64,000 nucleotides of DNA, from NCBI GenBank assembly GCA_016710635.1, contig JADJVL010000006.1:62001-126000 (forward strand), read 5' to 3'. Shown here one piece after another: positions 50,540 to 60,686 of the stretch. The position numbers and the translations under genes were made by a program. Each line of letters starts with the position of its first letter. Position 1 is the first letter of the stretch. The DNA comes from Holophagaceae bacterium (lineage in GTDB: Bacteria > Acidobacteriota > Holophagae > Holophagales > Holophagaceae). The notes under the pieces are model-generated. The model did no database searches and was not told the origin of the DNA. It saw only the letters and a list, made by a program, of their open reading frames with translations.

Positions 50540-51967
50540 TCAGAAGGTCATGACCTTCATGGTGTTCGTGCTGCCGCTCTTCCACAGGGGCAGGCCCATG
50601 GTCATCACCACGTGGTCGCCGGCCTGGAGGCCGTGCTTGCTGAGCAGCAGGTCGCGGACCGCCTCCACCATCTCGTCGGTGCTCTGGACCCGCGGGATGA
50701 GCAGGGAGGTCACGCCCCGCAACAGGGCCATGAGCCTTGCGGTGGCCTCGTCCGTCGTGGCGCCCAGCACCGGCGTCTGCCCCGCCAGCCGGCTCACCAT
50801 GCGGGCGCTGCCGCCCCCTTCGGTGAAGGCGACGATCCAGCGGGCCCCCAGGTCCTCGGCGGCGCGGCAGGCGGCGAAGGCGACGGAGATGTCCGTCCGT
50901 CCCTTGGCCATCTCGCCCACGTCCTGGGTGTAGGGCGAGCCGATCATGTGGGCGTCGGCCTCGCTGGCGATGCGCGCGAGCCAGTGGACCGCCTCCACCG
51001 GGTAGTTCCCCGCCGCGCTTTCGGCGCTCAGCATCACCGCGTCGGTGCCATCCCAGATCGCGTTCGCCACGTCGCTGGCCTCGGCCCGGGTCGGCGAGGC
51101 GTTCTCGATCATGCTCTCCAGCATCTGGGTGGCGGTGATGACGGGCTTGAGGGCCCGCCGCGCCGCGCGGATGATCGTCTTCTGCAGTGTCGGGACCCGC
51201 TCCACGCCCAGCTCCACCCCTAGATCGCCCCGGGCCACCATGACGCCCCAGGAGACTTCCAGGATCTCCTCCAGGTTTGCCAGGGCCTGCGGGTGCTCGA
51301 TCTTGGAGATCACGGGCTGCCGGCCTCCGGCCTCCCGGATGCGCTGGTGCAGGAGCTCCACGTCGGCCCGGCGCCGGACAAAGCTCTGGGCGAAGAGGTC
51401 CACCGCGTGCGCCACGCCCCAGCGGATGTCGGCGAGGTCCTTCTCCGTGAGGGGTTCCACGTTCAGTTCCAGGCCGATGGGGTGGACGCCCTTGCGGGCC
51501 TTCAGCAGGCCTCCCACGATCACCCTGGCCCGCAACTGGGCCGGATGGGCCTCCAGGATTTCAACTTCCAGGGCACCGTCGTCCAAGACCCAGCGCTGGC
51601 CCGCCCGGGCGCCTTCGAAGAGCTCGGGATGGGGCAGCGGGACCGACCATTCCGTGGAGCCCCCGGTCCCGGACGGGGCTGGCGTCCCCGGGGCCACGAA
51701 ACAGCCCTCGCTGCCCAGCCTCAGCTCCACCGGGCTCGCCAGGGCGCCCACGCGCCACTTCGGGCCCTGCAGGTCCAGGAAGACCGGCACCTCCCGGCCC
51801 AGCTGCGCCGCGGCGGCGCGCACCCTCGCGAGGACCGCCGTGCGGGTTTCCGCATCGCCGTGGCTGGCGTTCAGCCGGACCGCATCCGCCTCCCGCATGA
51901 CTTCCAGAAGTTTGTGATCTTCCGCCAGCGCGGGACCCATGGTGATGACCAGCTTCGTTTTGCGCAT
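50540..51967 (-). CDS. pyk: Pyruvate kinase
   Basis: 475 residues from ATG 51967 (the ORF is open seven codons further). TKLVITMGPALAED and VRLNASHGD form the N-terminal substrate loop (NxSHG), VFLDLQGPKWRVG follows. ISKIEHPQALANLEEILEVS holds the catalytic Lys, GVMVARGDLGVELG the metal ligands, and ITATQMLESMIENASPTRAE with DGTDAVMLSAE the active-site barrel. The C-terminal domain is complete. Usual TxGP is TMGP and NFSHG is NASHG. It makes ATP and pyruvate from phosphoenolpyruvate. It is divergent from the Fis-like gene and the two GAPDH genes. Confidence 0.94.
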   Translation of the reverse strand: MRKTKLVITMGPALAEDHKLLEVMREADAVRLNASHGDAETRTAVLARVRAAAAQLGREVPVFLDLQGPKWRVGALASPVELRLGSEGCFVAPGTPAPSGTGGSTEWSVPLPHPELFEGARAGQRWVLDDGALEVEILEAHPAQLRARVIVGGLLKARKGVHPIGLELNVEPLTEKDLADIRWGVAHAVDLFAQSFVRRRADVELLHQRIREAGGRQPVISKIEHPQALANLEEILEVSWGVMVARGDLGVELGVERVPTLQKTIIRAARRALKPVITATQMLESMIENASPTRAEASDVANAIWDGTDAVMLSAESAAGNYPVEAVHWLARIASEADAHMIGSPYTQDVGEMAKGRTDISVAFAACRAAEDLGARWIVAFTEGGGSARMVSRLAGQTPVLGATTDEATARLMALLRGVTSLLIPRVQSTDEMVEAVRDLLLSKHGLQAGDHVVMTMGLPLWKSGSTNTMKVMTF

Positions 51968-52110
51968 GTCGTTCCGTTCGCACTCCACAGGTATTCCACA
52001 GGGTTTTCCGCAGGAAGGGAAGGGGCGGAGGGTTCAGGATGAATCCTTTCCTTCCCTCACCCTGCCCGCGGTGCTACGTTCGCTCTTCCCTTTTGGTCTG
52101 GAGTCCAACC

Positions 52111-52338
52111 ATGCGAGATGAGCTGCGACGCCTCGTGGCCGAAATGGTGCGCAAGGACATTCCCCTCGAGATGGCCAAGCGGGAGTTCGAGCGGGTCTAC
52201 CTCGAGGAGGTGGTCGCGGCCCACAAGGGCAACCAGAGCGCGGCGGCGCGGGTGCTGGGCATCCATCGCAACACCCTCTCCAAGAAGCTGGAGACGCCGT
52301 CGCTGGCGCTGCGGAAGCGGGCTTCGCTGGCCTCCTAG
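52111..52338 (+). CDS. Small Fis-type DNA-binding protein
   Basis: 75 residues from ATG 52111 with GGAG eight bases upstream. The C-terminal helix-turn-helix EEVVAAHKGNQSAAARVLGI, followed by HRNTLSKKLE, is the HTH_8/Fis signature. The N-terminal part (VRKDIPLEMAKREFERVYLE) is a short helix as found after sigma-54 activators; the protein is smaller than E. coli Fis (98 residues). It may be a nucleoid or regulatory protein. It lies 143 bases from pyk on the opposite strand and 63 bases upstream of the GAPDH genes. Confidence 0.85.
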   Translation: MRDELRRLVAEMVRKDIPLEMAKREFERVYLEEVVAAHKGNQSAAARVLGIHRNTLSKKLETPSLALRKRASLAS

Positions 52339-52401
52339 ATGGAGGCCGGGATCCGTCGGCGGTAGGCTGTAGGCTCGAGACTCGAGAGCCTGGAGCGCCC
52401 C

Positions 52402-53406
52402 ATGAAGAAAGTCGCCATCAACGGATTGGGCCGCATCGGCCGCCTGGTGCTGCGCCAGCTCATGAAGGCGCCCCACGTGCAGGTCGTGGCGGTGAACGAT
52501 CTCACGGACGCCGCCACCCTCGCCCACCTGATGAAGTACGACTCGGTGCACGGCAGGGCCGACTTCAGCGTCGCCGCCGACGGCAACCACCTCGTCCTCG
52601 AAGGGCGGCGCATCCGGGTCTACGCCGAGAAGGATCCCCAGCTCATCCCCTTCGGCGCCCTGGGCGCCCAGGTGGTGCTGGAGTGCACGGGCCACTTCAC
52701 CAAGCGCAAGGACGCCGCAGCCCACCTCCACGGCAGCGTGAGCCACGTCATCATCAGTTCCCCAGCGGACGACGCGGACCGCACGGTGGTCATGGGCGTC
52801 AACGAGGGCACCCTGGACGTCGCCACCGACAAGGTCCTCAGCAACGCCAGCTGCACCACCAACTGCCTCGCGCCCATGGTGCAGGTCCTCGACCAGGCCT
52901 TCGGCCTGGACTACGGCCTCATGACCACGGTGCACAGCTACACCAACGACCAGAAGATCCTCGACCTGCCCCACAAGGACCTGCGCCGGGCCCGGGCGGC
53001 GGCCCTCAGCATGATCCCCACGAGCACCGGCGCGGCGAAGGCCATCAGCCTGGTCCTGCCCCACCTCAAGGGCCGCCTGGACGGCGTCGCCATCCGCGTC
53101 CCCACCCCAGACGTGAGCCTCACCGACCTCACCGCCCTGCTGAAGGCGGACGCCACCGCCGCCTCCGTCAACGAGGCCTTCCTGAAGGCCAGCGTCGAAG
53201 GGCCCCTGGCGCCCTACCTCGAGGTGATGAAGGACCAGCTGGTGAGCGTGGACCTCATCGGCAGCGAGGCCAGCTGCACCTTCGATCCCTTCCTCACAAG
53301 GGCCCTGGGGCCGCGGATGGTGAAGGTGTTCGGCTGGTACGACAACGAATATGGCTACGCCACGCGGCTGATGGACCTCTGCTGCCACGTGCTGGACCGC
53401 ATCTAG
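52402..53406 (+). CDS. gap: Glyceraldehyde-3-phosphate dehydrogenase
   Basis: 334 residues. AINGLGRIGRLVLRQL binds NAD, with Asp in VAVNDLTD favouring NAD over NADP. The catalytic Cys is in LSNASCTTNCLAP, the His in TTVHSYTNDQ, and phosphate-binding residues in PTSTGAAKA and GVAIRVPTPDVS. VKVFGWYDNEYGYATRLMD ends the protein. It is the usual glycolytic enzyme. GGAG precedes the ATG. The second GAPDH-like gene follows after 18 bases. Confidence 0.95.
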   Translation: MKKVAINGLGRIGRLVLRQLMKAPHVQVVAVNDLTDAATLAHLMKYDSVHGRADFSVAADGNHLVLEGRRIRVYAEKDPQLIPFGALGAQVVLECTGHFTKRKDAAAHLHGSVSHVIISSPADDADRTVVMGVNEGTLDVATDKVLSNASCTTNCLAPMVQVLDQAFGLDYGLMTTVHSYTNDQKILDLPHKDLRRARAAALSMIPTSTGAAKAISLVLPHLKGRLDGVAIRVPTPDVSLTDLTALLKADATAASVNEAFLKASVEGPLAPYLEVMKDQLVSVDLIGSEASCTFDPFLTRALGPRMVKVFGWYDNEYGYATRLMDLCCHVLDRI

Positions 53407-53424
53407 GGCGCGGCTGCCATCCCC

Positions 53425-54432
53425 ATGCTTGGCATCAATGGCCTGGGCCGCATCGGGCGGCTCCTTCTGAAGCGGCTCGCGGTGAAGGCCCCGGCCTCCC
53501 TCGCCGCGGTGAACGATCCCGCGGACCTGGAGACCCTCCTCGCCCTTCTGCAGCGGGATTCGGTCCACGGCCCCTCGCCACTGCCCATCGAAGGCTTCCA
53601 GGAAGGCGGCCAGGACTGGCTGTGCCTCGGTGCCGCCCGGGTGCGGCTCTTCCACGAGACCGAGCCCGAGCGCATCCCCTTCGACGCCCTGGACGTGCGC
53701 CTCGTGGTGGAAAGCAGCGGCCGTTTCACCCGCCGGGCCGAGGCCGCGCGGCACCTGCGGGGGGGCGTGTCCCACGCGGTGATCTCGGCGCCGAGCCCCG
53801 ACGCGGACTTCACGGTGCTCCAGCCGCTGAATGGCGGCGGCCTGGACCTGGCCGCCCACCGGATCATCAGCAACGCGAGCTGCACCGCCCACGCCACGGG
53901 GCCCATGCTGCAGGTGCTGGAAGAGCGCTTCGGCCTCGAACACGCCGGCATGAGCACGGTGCACGTGGTGACCAACGACCAGCGCCTCCAGGACGCGCCC
54001 CACAAGGATCTGCGCCGGGCCCGGGCGGCCTTCCAGAGCATCATTCCCACCAGCTCCTCGGCCTTCGGCGCCCTGCACGCGGCCCTGCCCTGGCTGGCGC
54101 CGGGCTTCAACGGCTCCGCCCTGCGCGTGCCCACCCTCAGCGTCAACCTCGTGGACATCACGGCGACCCTGCGCCGGGACGCCACCGTCGAGGCGCTCAG
54201 TGCCACCTTTCGGGAGGCCGCCGCGGGTCCGCTACGGGACATCCTCGCCATCGCCGAAGACGATCTGGTCAGCCGCGATTTCACCGGGCGGGCCGAAAGC
54301 GTCCTCATGGACCTCCAGCTCACCCGCGTCCTGGGCGGGCGCTTCGTGAAGGTCTTCGGCTGGCACGACAATGAGACGGGCTATGCGGCGCGGCTGGAGG
54401 AACTGGTGCGGTGGGTCTCAGGGCGACTCTGA
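53425..54432 (+). CDS. Second GAPDH-like protein with altered active-site loop
   Basis: 335 residues in tandem with gap. The fold is complete: INGLGRIGRLLLKRL, VNDPADLETLLALL, STVHVVTNDQ with the His, RVPTLSVNLVDIT, FVKVFGWHDNETGYAARLEE. The catalytic loop reads SNASCTAHATGP, so the Cys is kept but the invariant TTN after it becomes TAH. Residues near the phosphate sites also differ (PTSSSAFGALHA in place of PTSTGAAKA). It may act on another aldehyde phosphate, work in the other direction, or be regulatory. The ribosome-binding site is weak, so it probably depends on gap translation. Confidence 0.82.
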   Translation: MLGINGLGRIGRLLLKRLAVKAPASLAAVNDPADLETLLALLQRDSVHGPSPLPIEGFQEGGQDWLCLGAARVRLFHETEPERIPFDALDVRLVVESSGRFTRRAEAARHLRGGVSHAVISAPSPDADFTVLQPLNGGGLDLAAHRIISNASCTAHATGPMLQVLEERFGLEHAGMSTVHVVTNDQRLQDAPHKDLRRARAAFQSIIPTSSSAFGALHAALPWLAPGFNGSALRVPTLSVNLVDITATLRRDATVEALSATFREAAAGPLRDILAIAEDDLVSRDFTGRAESVLMDLQLTRVLGGRFVKVFGWHDNETGYAARLEELVRWVSGRL

Positions 54433-54441
54433 CCCGGCGCC

Positions 54442-54936
54442 TCAATCCGCGAAGCTCCACACCTGCACCTCGCTGAGCCGCGCCAGCACGGCACGGACCA
54501 GCTCCGGCGCCGCAGTCCCGTCGGTGCGGACCCGCGCCTCCCCCACCTTCGGGAGCCGCACCACGTGCACGGAAGCCACGGCGCCGCCCCACGCGGGGTG
54601 CCGGGCCAGGGGCCGGGCGAGGGAGGTCAGATCCAGATCCTCAAGCCAGCGCGGCGGCAGGGGTTCCATGCGGGCCCCGGGCACGAGGGCGCCGATCTCC
54701 CGGGGCTGGAGCAGGACGAGGTGGTGCCGACCTTCCTCCAAGCCATGCCAGCTCAGAAATGGGGGCAAGGCGCCGAAGCCGATGCCGCCCTTGCGCGCCT
54801 CGGGCCAGGCCCGTAGCGCTTCGACGCCCAGCGCATCGGCGGCCTCCATGGCGAGACGGGCGAGGTCCGGCCGAAGGGGCAGGATCCAGGGTTCGACGGT
54901 GAGCGCGGCCATCCTTCCAAGGTACGCTTCCCCCAT
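54442..54936 (-). CDS. Conserved-looking soluble protein, function unknown
   Basis: 164 residues from ATG 54936, which has GGAG five bases upstream; ATG 54912 would give 156 residues, but its GGAAGG abuts the codon. The protein has strands and helices without clear motifs (LTVEPWILPLRPDLARLAME, RKGGIGFGALPPFLSWHGLE, RHHLVLLQPREIGALVPGAR, ELVRAVLARLSEVQVWSFAD). No signal or membrane segment. Its start codon overlaps that of bshC on the other strand within one CCATGG palindrome. It converges with the second GAPDH gene. I do not recognise the family. Confidence 0.6.
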   Translation of the reverse strand: MGEAYLGRMAALTVEPWILPLRPDLARLAMEAADALGVEALRAWPEARKGGIGFGALPPFLSWHGLEEGRHHLVLLQPREIGALVPGARMEPLPPRWLEDLDLTSLARPLARHPAWGGAVASVHVVRLPKVGEARVRTDGTAAPELVRAVLARLSEVQVWSFAD

Positions 54937-56113
54937 GGAGACTCCGCTGCCCCTCGTGGTGACCGGCCAGCAGATTGGCGCCGGCTGGACGCCGGCCCTG
55001 TCGGTGGTGAAGGCCCTGGCGGCCAAGACCGAGGCCGACCGCATCGGTGGCGAGGCCGTGTTCTGGATGGCCGACGAGGACCACGACGCGGCGGAGGTGG
55101 CCGCTTCCGTCGGGCTGGAAGGCGGGCGCCTCCGGCGCCACCGCTTCCGCTTCCAGGCCCCGGAAGGCACGGCCACCGGCTGGCTGCCCTGGACTCCCCA
55201 ACACCAGGCCGAAGCCGAAGCCCTCTGGGGCGTGGTGCCCAAGGCGGCGGACGCCACCCTGCGGGGCCACTTCCTCGCCTGCGGCGCGCCCCTCTGGTCC
55301 CGTGGCCTGCGCGCCTTCTCCCCCACGGAGGCCGCGGGCCGCGGCGCCATCCAGCCCGAACTGGCGCGCTGGCGGGCGCTGGACCTGGAAGTCGACCTCA
55401 TCCACCAGGCCGAGCGCCTGGAACAGGCCCGCCTGGCCCTGCCCCTGGATCCGCGGACCCAGGCCGCCTGGTTCTCCCTCGATCCCCGGAGCGGCGCCCG
55501 CCGCCGCCTCGAACGCGACGAGGCCTGTCCCAGCGGCCACTGGCTGAGTCCCGGGGCGGCCCTGCGCCCCCTCATGCAACAGCTCCTGCTGCCGGCCACC
55601 GCGGCGGTCGTCCTGGGCCCGGCAGAACGGGCCTACTGGCGTCTCGCCGAACCGGTCTGGGAACGGGTGGGGCTGGAGGCGCCGCGCATCGTGGCCCGGC
55701 CGAGCGTGCACCTCTGTCCGCGGCAGGCTGTGGTGGCGGTCGAGGATCTGGAGGCCCTGCGGCGGGGCGAATGGAGCGCCTTCGCCACCGCGACCCGGCT
55801 TCCTTCCACTTCCCTCGCCCTGACGCCCGATGGCTCCGGAGAATGGGACGCGGCCCTGCAGGCCCGGGTCCAGCAGGAACTGGAGCGGACCCAGGGGCGC
55901 CTGGCGCGGCTGGACCGCCGCCTCCTCCGGGATCTCGCGGCCCGGCGCTTCGGGCTGGATCCCGAGCGGCTCCGCCAGTACCTGTTCCCCCTGGGACGAC
56001 CCCAGGAGCGGGTGCTGCCGGGCCTCCTCTGGCTGCGGGACGCGGACCTGCTGGACCGCATGGAGGCCGCGCTGGCCTCCGGCGGGAGCACCCTGCTGGT
56101 GGAGGCACCATGA
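54935..56113 (+). CDS. bshC: Bacillithiol biosynthesis cysteine-adding enzyme BshC
   Basis: 392 residues from ATG 54935. LVVTGQQIGAGWTPALSVVK is the BshC N-terminal motif, and FWMADEDHDAAEVAA the second conserved block (W-x-x-x-E-D-H-D). The C-terminal coiled coil (RVQQELERTQGRLARLDRRL) and LFPLGRPQERVLPGLLWL, a typical BshC ending, are present. At 392 residues it is shorter than the roughly 540-residue Bacillus protein, with compact middle segments. BshC adds Cys to glucosaminyl-malate in the last step of bacillithiol synthesis. It overlaps the deacetylase gene by four bases. Confidence 0.88.
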   Translation: METPLPLVVTGQQIGAGWTPALSVVKALAAKTEADRIGGEAVFWMADEDHDAAEVAASVGLEGGRLRRHRFRFQAPEGTATGWLPWTPQHQAEAEALWGVVPKAADATLRGHFLACGAPLWSRGLRAFSPTEAAGRGAIQPELARWRALDLEVDLIHQAERLEQARLALPLDPRTQAAWFSLDPRSGARRRLERDEACPSGHWLSPGAALRPLMQQLLLPATAAVVLGPAERAYWRLAEPVWERVGLEAPRIVARPSVHLCPRQAVVAVEDLEALRRGEWSAFATATRLPSTSLALTPDGSGEWDAALQARVQQELERTQGRLARLDRRLLRDLAARRFGLDPERLRQYLFPLGRPQERVLPGLLWLRDADLLDRMEAALASGGSTLLVEAP

Positions 56114-56844
56114 GCGCGAACCTGGATGTCCTGGCGGTCGGCGCCCATCCGGACGATGTGGAAGTCCACGTCGGGGGCCTCCTCGCCCTGGCTTCCCGCC
56201 GCGGACTGAAGGCGGGGATCCTCGACCTCACCGGCGGCGAGCTGGGCACCCGGGGCGATGCGGCGACCCGGCGCGCCGAGGCCCTGCGGGCGGCGGCGAT
56301 CCTGGGCGTCCCGCGCACCCTCCTCGATCTGCCGGACGGCCGCTTCGACGAGGGTGAAGGCCACCGGGCCAAGGTGATGGCGGTCCTCCGGGAATTGCGG
56401 CCCGAAGTCCTGATCCTCCCTTCCCCGGAGGATCGGCACCCGGACCACCGCCGCGCCCACCGCCTCGTCTCCGAAGCCGCCTTCTGCGCGGGCTTGCGGA
56501 ACTACCCAGACCCCGCGGCGCCCGGCCGCCCCTTTCCCGGTGAGCCCTGGCGGCCCGCCGCGATTGCGTGGGTCGGGGGCGAGAATCCCGGCCCGCCGGA
56601 CCTGGTGGTGGACGTGAGCGAAGTCTGGGCCACCCGCATGGAGGCCTTCGACGCCTTCGGCAGCCAGTTCACCGCCGATCCTGCCCAGGCCCTCACCCGC
56701 ATCGCCCATCCGGCCTTCCGCCGCGGCGTCGAAGGCCGCGCCATGCACTGGGGCTCCCTCATCACCGTGGACGCCGCGGAGGCGTTGTGGTGCGCGAAAC
56801 CTGTGTCCCAGGCCCTGCTGAGGCTGCTGGAGCGGCTGCGTTGA
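56110..56844 (+). CDS. bshB: PIG-L deacetylase, bacillithiol type (BshB)
   Basis: 244 residues. The zinc site is VGAHPDDVEVHVGG (AHPDD) with the distal His in SPEDRHPDHRRAHRLVSEAA. ILDLTGGELGTRGDAATRRA is the motif typical of BshB1 enzymes. It deacetylates GlcNAc-malate, the second step of bacillithiol synthesis; other PIG-L targets cannot be excluded, but the ATGA overlap with bshC supports this role. bshA is not in the window. Confidence 0.9.
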   Translation: MSANLDVLAVGAHPDDVEVHVGGLLALASRRGLKAGILDLTGGELGTRGDAATRRAEALRAAAILGVPRTLLDLPDGRFDEGEGHRAKVMAVLRELRPEVLILPSPEDRHPDHRRAHRLVSEAAFCAGLRNYPDPAAPGRPFPGEPWRPAAIAWVGGENPGPPDLVVDVSEVWATRMEAFDAFGSQFTADPAQALTRIAHPAFRRGVEGRAMHWGSLITVDAAEALWCAKPVSQALLRLLERLR

Positions 56845-56854
56845 CGGACCCCGC

Positions 56855-57853
56855 ATGAACCGGTTCGAGGCGGACCTGCTGGCCCGGCTTCGCGAGCGGG
56901 GCGACGGCCTCACAGGCTGTCGGGTGCTGGTCGCCTGCAGCGGCGGCGGGGATTCCACCGCCCTGGTGGCCCTTCTCTGCGCCCTGCGCCGAAGCCTGGA
57001 CCTGGACCTCGTGCTCGCCCACGCGGACCACGGCCTGCGGGAAGCTTCCGGGGAGGACGCGGCCTTCGTGCGCCGGCTTGCCCGCCACTACGACCTGGAC
57101 CTGGCGGAAGCCTGGCTCGACGTCAGAGGGCACGCGGACCGCATGGGCCTCGGACTCGAAACCGCCGCGCGGGAGCTTCGCTGGGCGTGGCTCCGCGCGG
57201 AGGCGGCCTCCTCCTCGGCGGTCGCGGTGGCCACGGGCCACACCCTCGACGACCATACGGAGACGGTGTTGTTGCGCCTCGGCCGCGGCGGGGGCCTGGG
57301 CTCCCTCACGCCCCTGCCTCCGCGCCAGGACCTGCGCTGGTCGCCCCTCATCGGCCTGCGGCGGGAGGCCCTGCGGGACTACCTGAAAGGCCGGCGGATC
57401 CCCTGGCGGGAGGACGACAGCAACCAGGATCCCTTCACCGCCCGCAACCGCCTGCGGCCCCTGCTCGCGGCCCTGCGCAACGAACTTCCGGCGCTGGATG
57501 CGCACCTCCAGGAAACCCATGCCCAGGCCCGTGAACTCCTGGAATGGCGCGATTCCACCCTCGGCGCCGGCCGCGACGGAAAGTGGAGGCCCGGGGAAGG
57601 AAATATCTATCTCGCCCGGGGAATCTGGACGGAACCCGAGCTGCGCGCGGCGCTGGAGGCCGCCTTCCGGGAACTGGGCTGGCCGCGGGAAGCCGAGGCC
57701 CTGCGCGGCCTCGCCCGCTTCCTGCTGCCCCTGCTGGGGCCTCCCGCGGCGCGCAGGAAACGGCGCCTGACCCACGGCCACTGGCACATTTCCCATGAAC
57801 CAGAAGGGCTCTTCCTGCATCCAATCGAGGAGTCGGCACCGTTAAACGGTTAA
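56855..57853 (+). CDS. tilS: tRNA(Ile)-lysidine synthetase
   Basis: 332 residues. VLVACSGGGDSTALVALL is the PP-loop (SGGxDS), LVLAHADHGLREASGEDAAF follows, and VAVATGHTLDDHTETVLLRL with RGGGLGSLTPLPPR completes the catalytic domain. RNRLRPLLAALRNELPALD marks the TilS linker. The size is near that of the short form lacking most C-terminal domains. It makes lysidine at C34 of the tRNA-Ile that reads AUA and is normally essential. The gene is followed 53 bases later by ftsH, a common pairing. Confidence 0.92.
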   Translation: MNRFEADLLARLRERGDGLTGCRVLVACSGGGDSTALVALLCALRRSLDLDLVLAHADHGLREASGEDAAFVRRLARHYDLDLAEAWLDVRGHADRMGLGLETAARELRWAWLRAEAASSSAVAVATGHTLDDHTETVLLRLGRGGGLGSLTPLPPRQDLRWSPLIGLRREALRDYLKGRRIPWREDDSNQDPFTARNRLRPLLAALRNELPALDAHLQETHAQARELLEWRDSTLGAGRDGKWRPGEGNIYLARGIWTEPELRAALEAAFRELGWPREAEALRGLARFLLPLLGPPAARRKRRLTHGHWHISHEPEGLFLHPIEESAPLNG

Positions 57854-57906
57854 ACTGGATGGCCCGGGTCCCGTACCCGGGACACATCCTCACCCGGGAG
57901 TCCCTT

Positions 57907-59829
<1,923 letters not shown>

Positions 59830-59836
59830 AGTCCCG

Positions 59837-60658
59837 GTGGAAACAGCCCCGTTCGACTGGGGGCCGCGCATCCAGCGCGGCCCCCTTTTCATCGGCATCC
59901 TGAACGTCACGCCGGACTCTTTCAGCGACGGCGGACGGTTCCTTGACCCTGGCGCCGCGGTGGCGCAGGCCCGGGACCTCGCCGGGAAGGGCGCCGGCCT
60001 CCTCGATGTGGGGGCCGAAAGCACGCGCCCCGGCGCGGCGGCCATCCCACCGGCGGAGGAATGGGCCCGCCTGGAACCGGTGCTAGCGGCCCTGCGCACC
60101 GGCCTGCCGGGGGTCCCCGTCAGCCTCGACACGCGCCACGCGACCGTGGCGGAGCGCGGCCTCGCCGCGGGGGTGGCGGTGCTCAACGACGTCACGGGCT
60201 TCTCCGACCCCGCCATGCTGGAGCTGGCCAAGGCGTCGGGCTGCGGCCTCATCGCCATGCGGAGCCGCCGGGTGGAGGGCCGGCTCTGGATGCCGGACTA
60301 CGGCGGCGAAGGCCCGGCGGAGGACGCCCTCGCCTGCGAGGAGCTGGCGGCGCTCCGGGACGGCCTGCTCCGGGCGGGCATCGCGCCGGAGCGCATCCTC
60401 CTGGACCCGGGCTTCGGCTTCGGCACCACCTTCCTGGAGGACGCCGCCCTGTGGCGGGGCCTCGCCACCCTGCCCCGGCGCCTCGGCTGGCCCGTCGAGG
60501 CCTTCTGCCTTGGGATCTCCCGCAAGCGCTTCCTGGCCTGGCGCGCCGGAACGCCGGAGCTTCCGCCGGCCCAACGGGACGGACTCAGCGCCGAAGCCCA
60601 CGCCGAGGCTTCGGCCCTGGGTTACCGGATCTTCCGCACCCATCACCTGCAAGCCTGA
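59837..60658 (+). CDS. folP: Dihydropteroate synthase
   Basis: 273 residues from GTG 59837. FIGILNVTPDSFSDGGRFLD is the pterin-site signature, LLDVGAESTRPGAAAIPPAE the second, VSLDTRHATVAERGL and VLNDVTGFSD the third, and RILLDPGFGFGTTFLEDAAL with FCLGISRKRFLA the substrate-binding loops. It joins p-aminobenzoate to dihydropterin pyrophosphate in folate synthesis. In the usual MH motif (IAMHS/MH), this protein has LIAMRSRRVEG. The gene begins 7 bases after ftsH, and a terminator-like hairpin falls within codons 8-18. Confidence 0.92.
   Translation: METAPFDWGPRIQRGPLFIGILNVTPDSFSDGGRFLDPGAAVAQARDLAGKGAGLLDVGAESTRPGAAAIPPAEEWARLEPVLAALRTGLPGVPVSLDTRHATVAERGLAAGVAVLNDVTGFSDPAMLELAKASGCGLIAMRSRRVEGRLWMPDYGGEGPAEDALACEELAALRDGLLRAGIAPERILLDPGFGFGTTFLEDAALWRGLATLPRRLGWPVEAFCLGISRKRFLAWRAGTPELPPAQRDGLSAEAHAEASALGYRIFRTHHLQA
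59859..59889 (+). terminator. Terminator-like hairpin inside the folP start region
   Basis: GGGGGCCGCGC, loop ATCCA, GCGCGGCCCCC, then TTTT: an 11 bp perfect stem with a T run. It begins 30 bases after the ftsH stop and lies within folP codons 8-18, so it could end part of the ftsH transcription or regulate folP by attenuation. Confidence 0.6.
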
Positions 60659-60686
60659 AGCGGGCAGGTCCCGTTACGCTGTTCCC

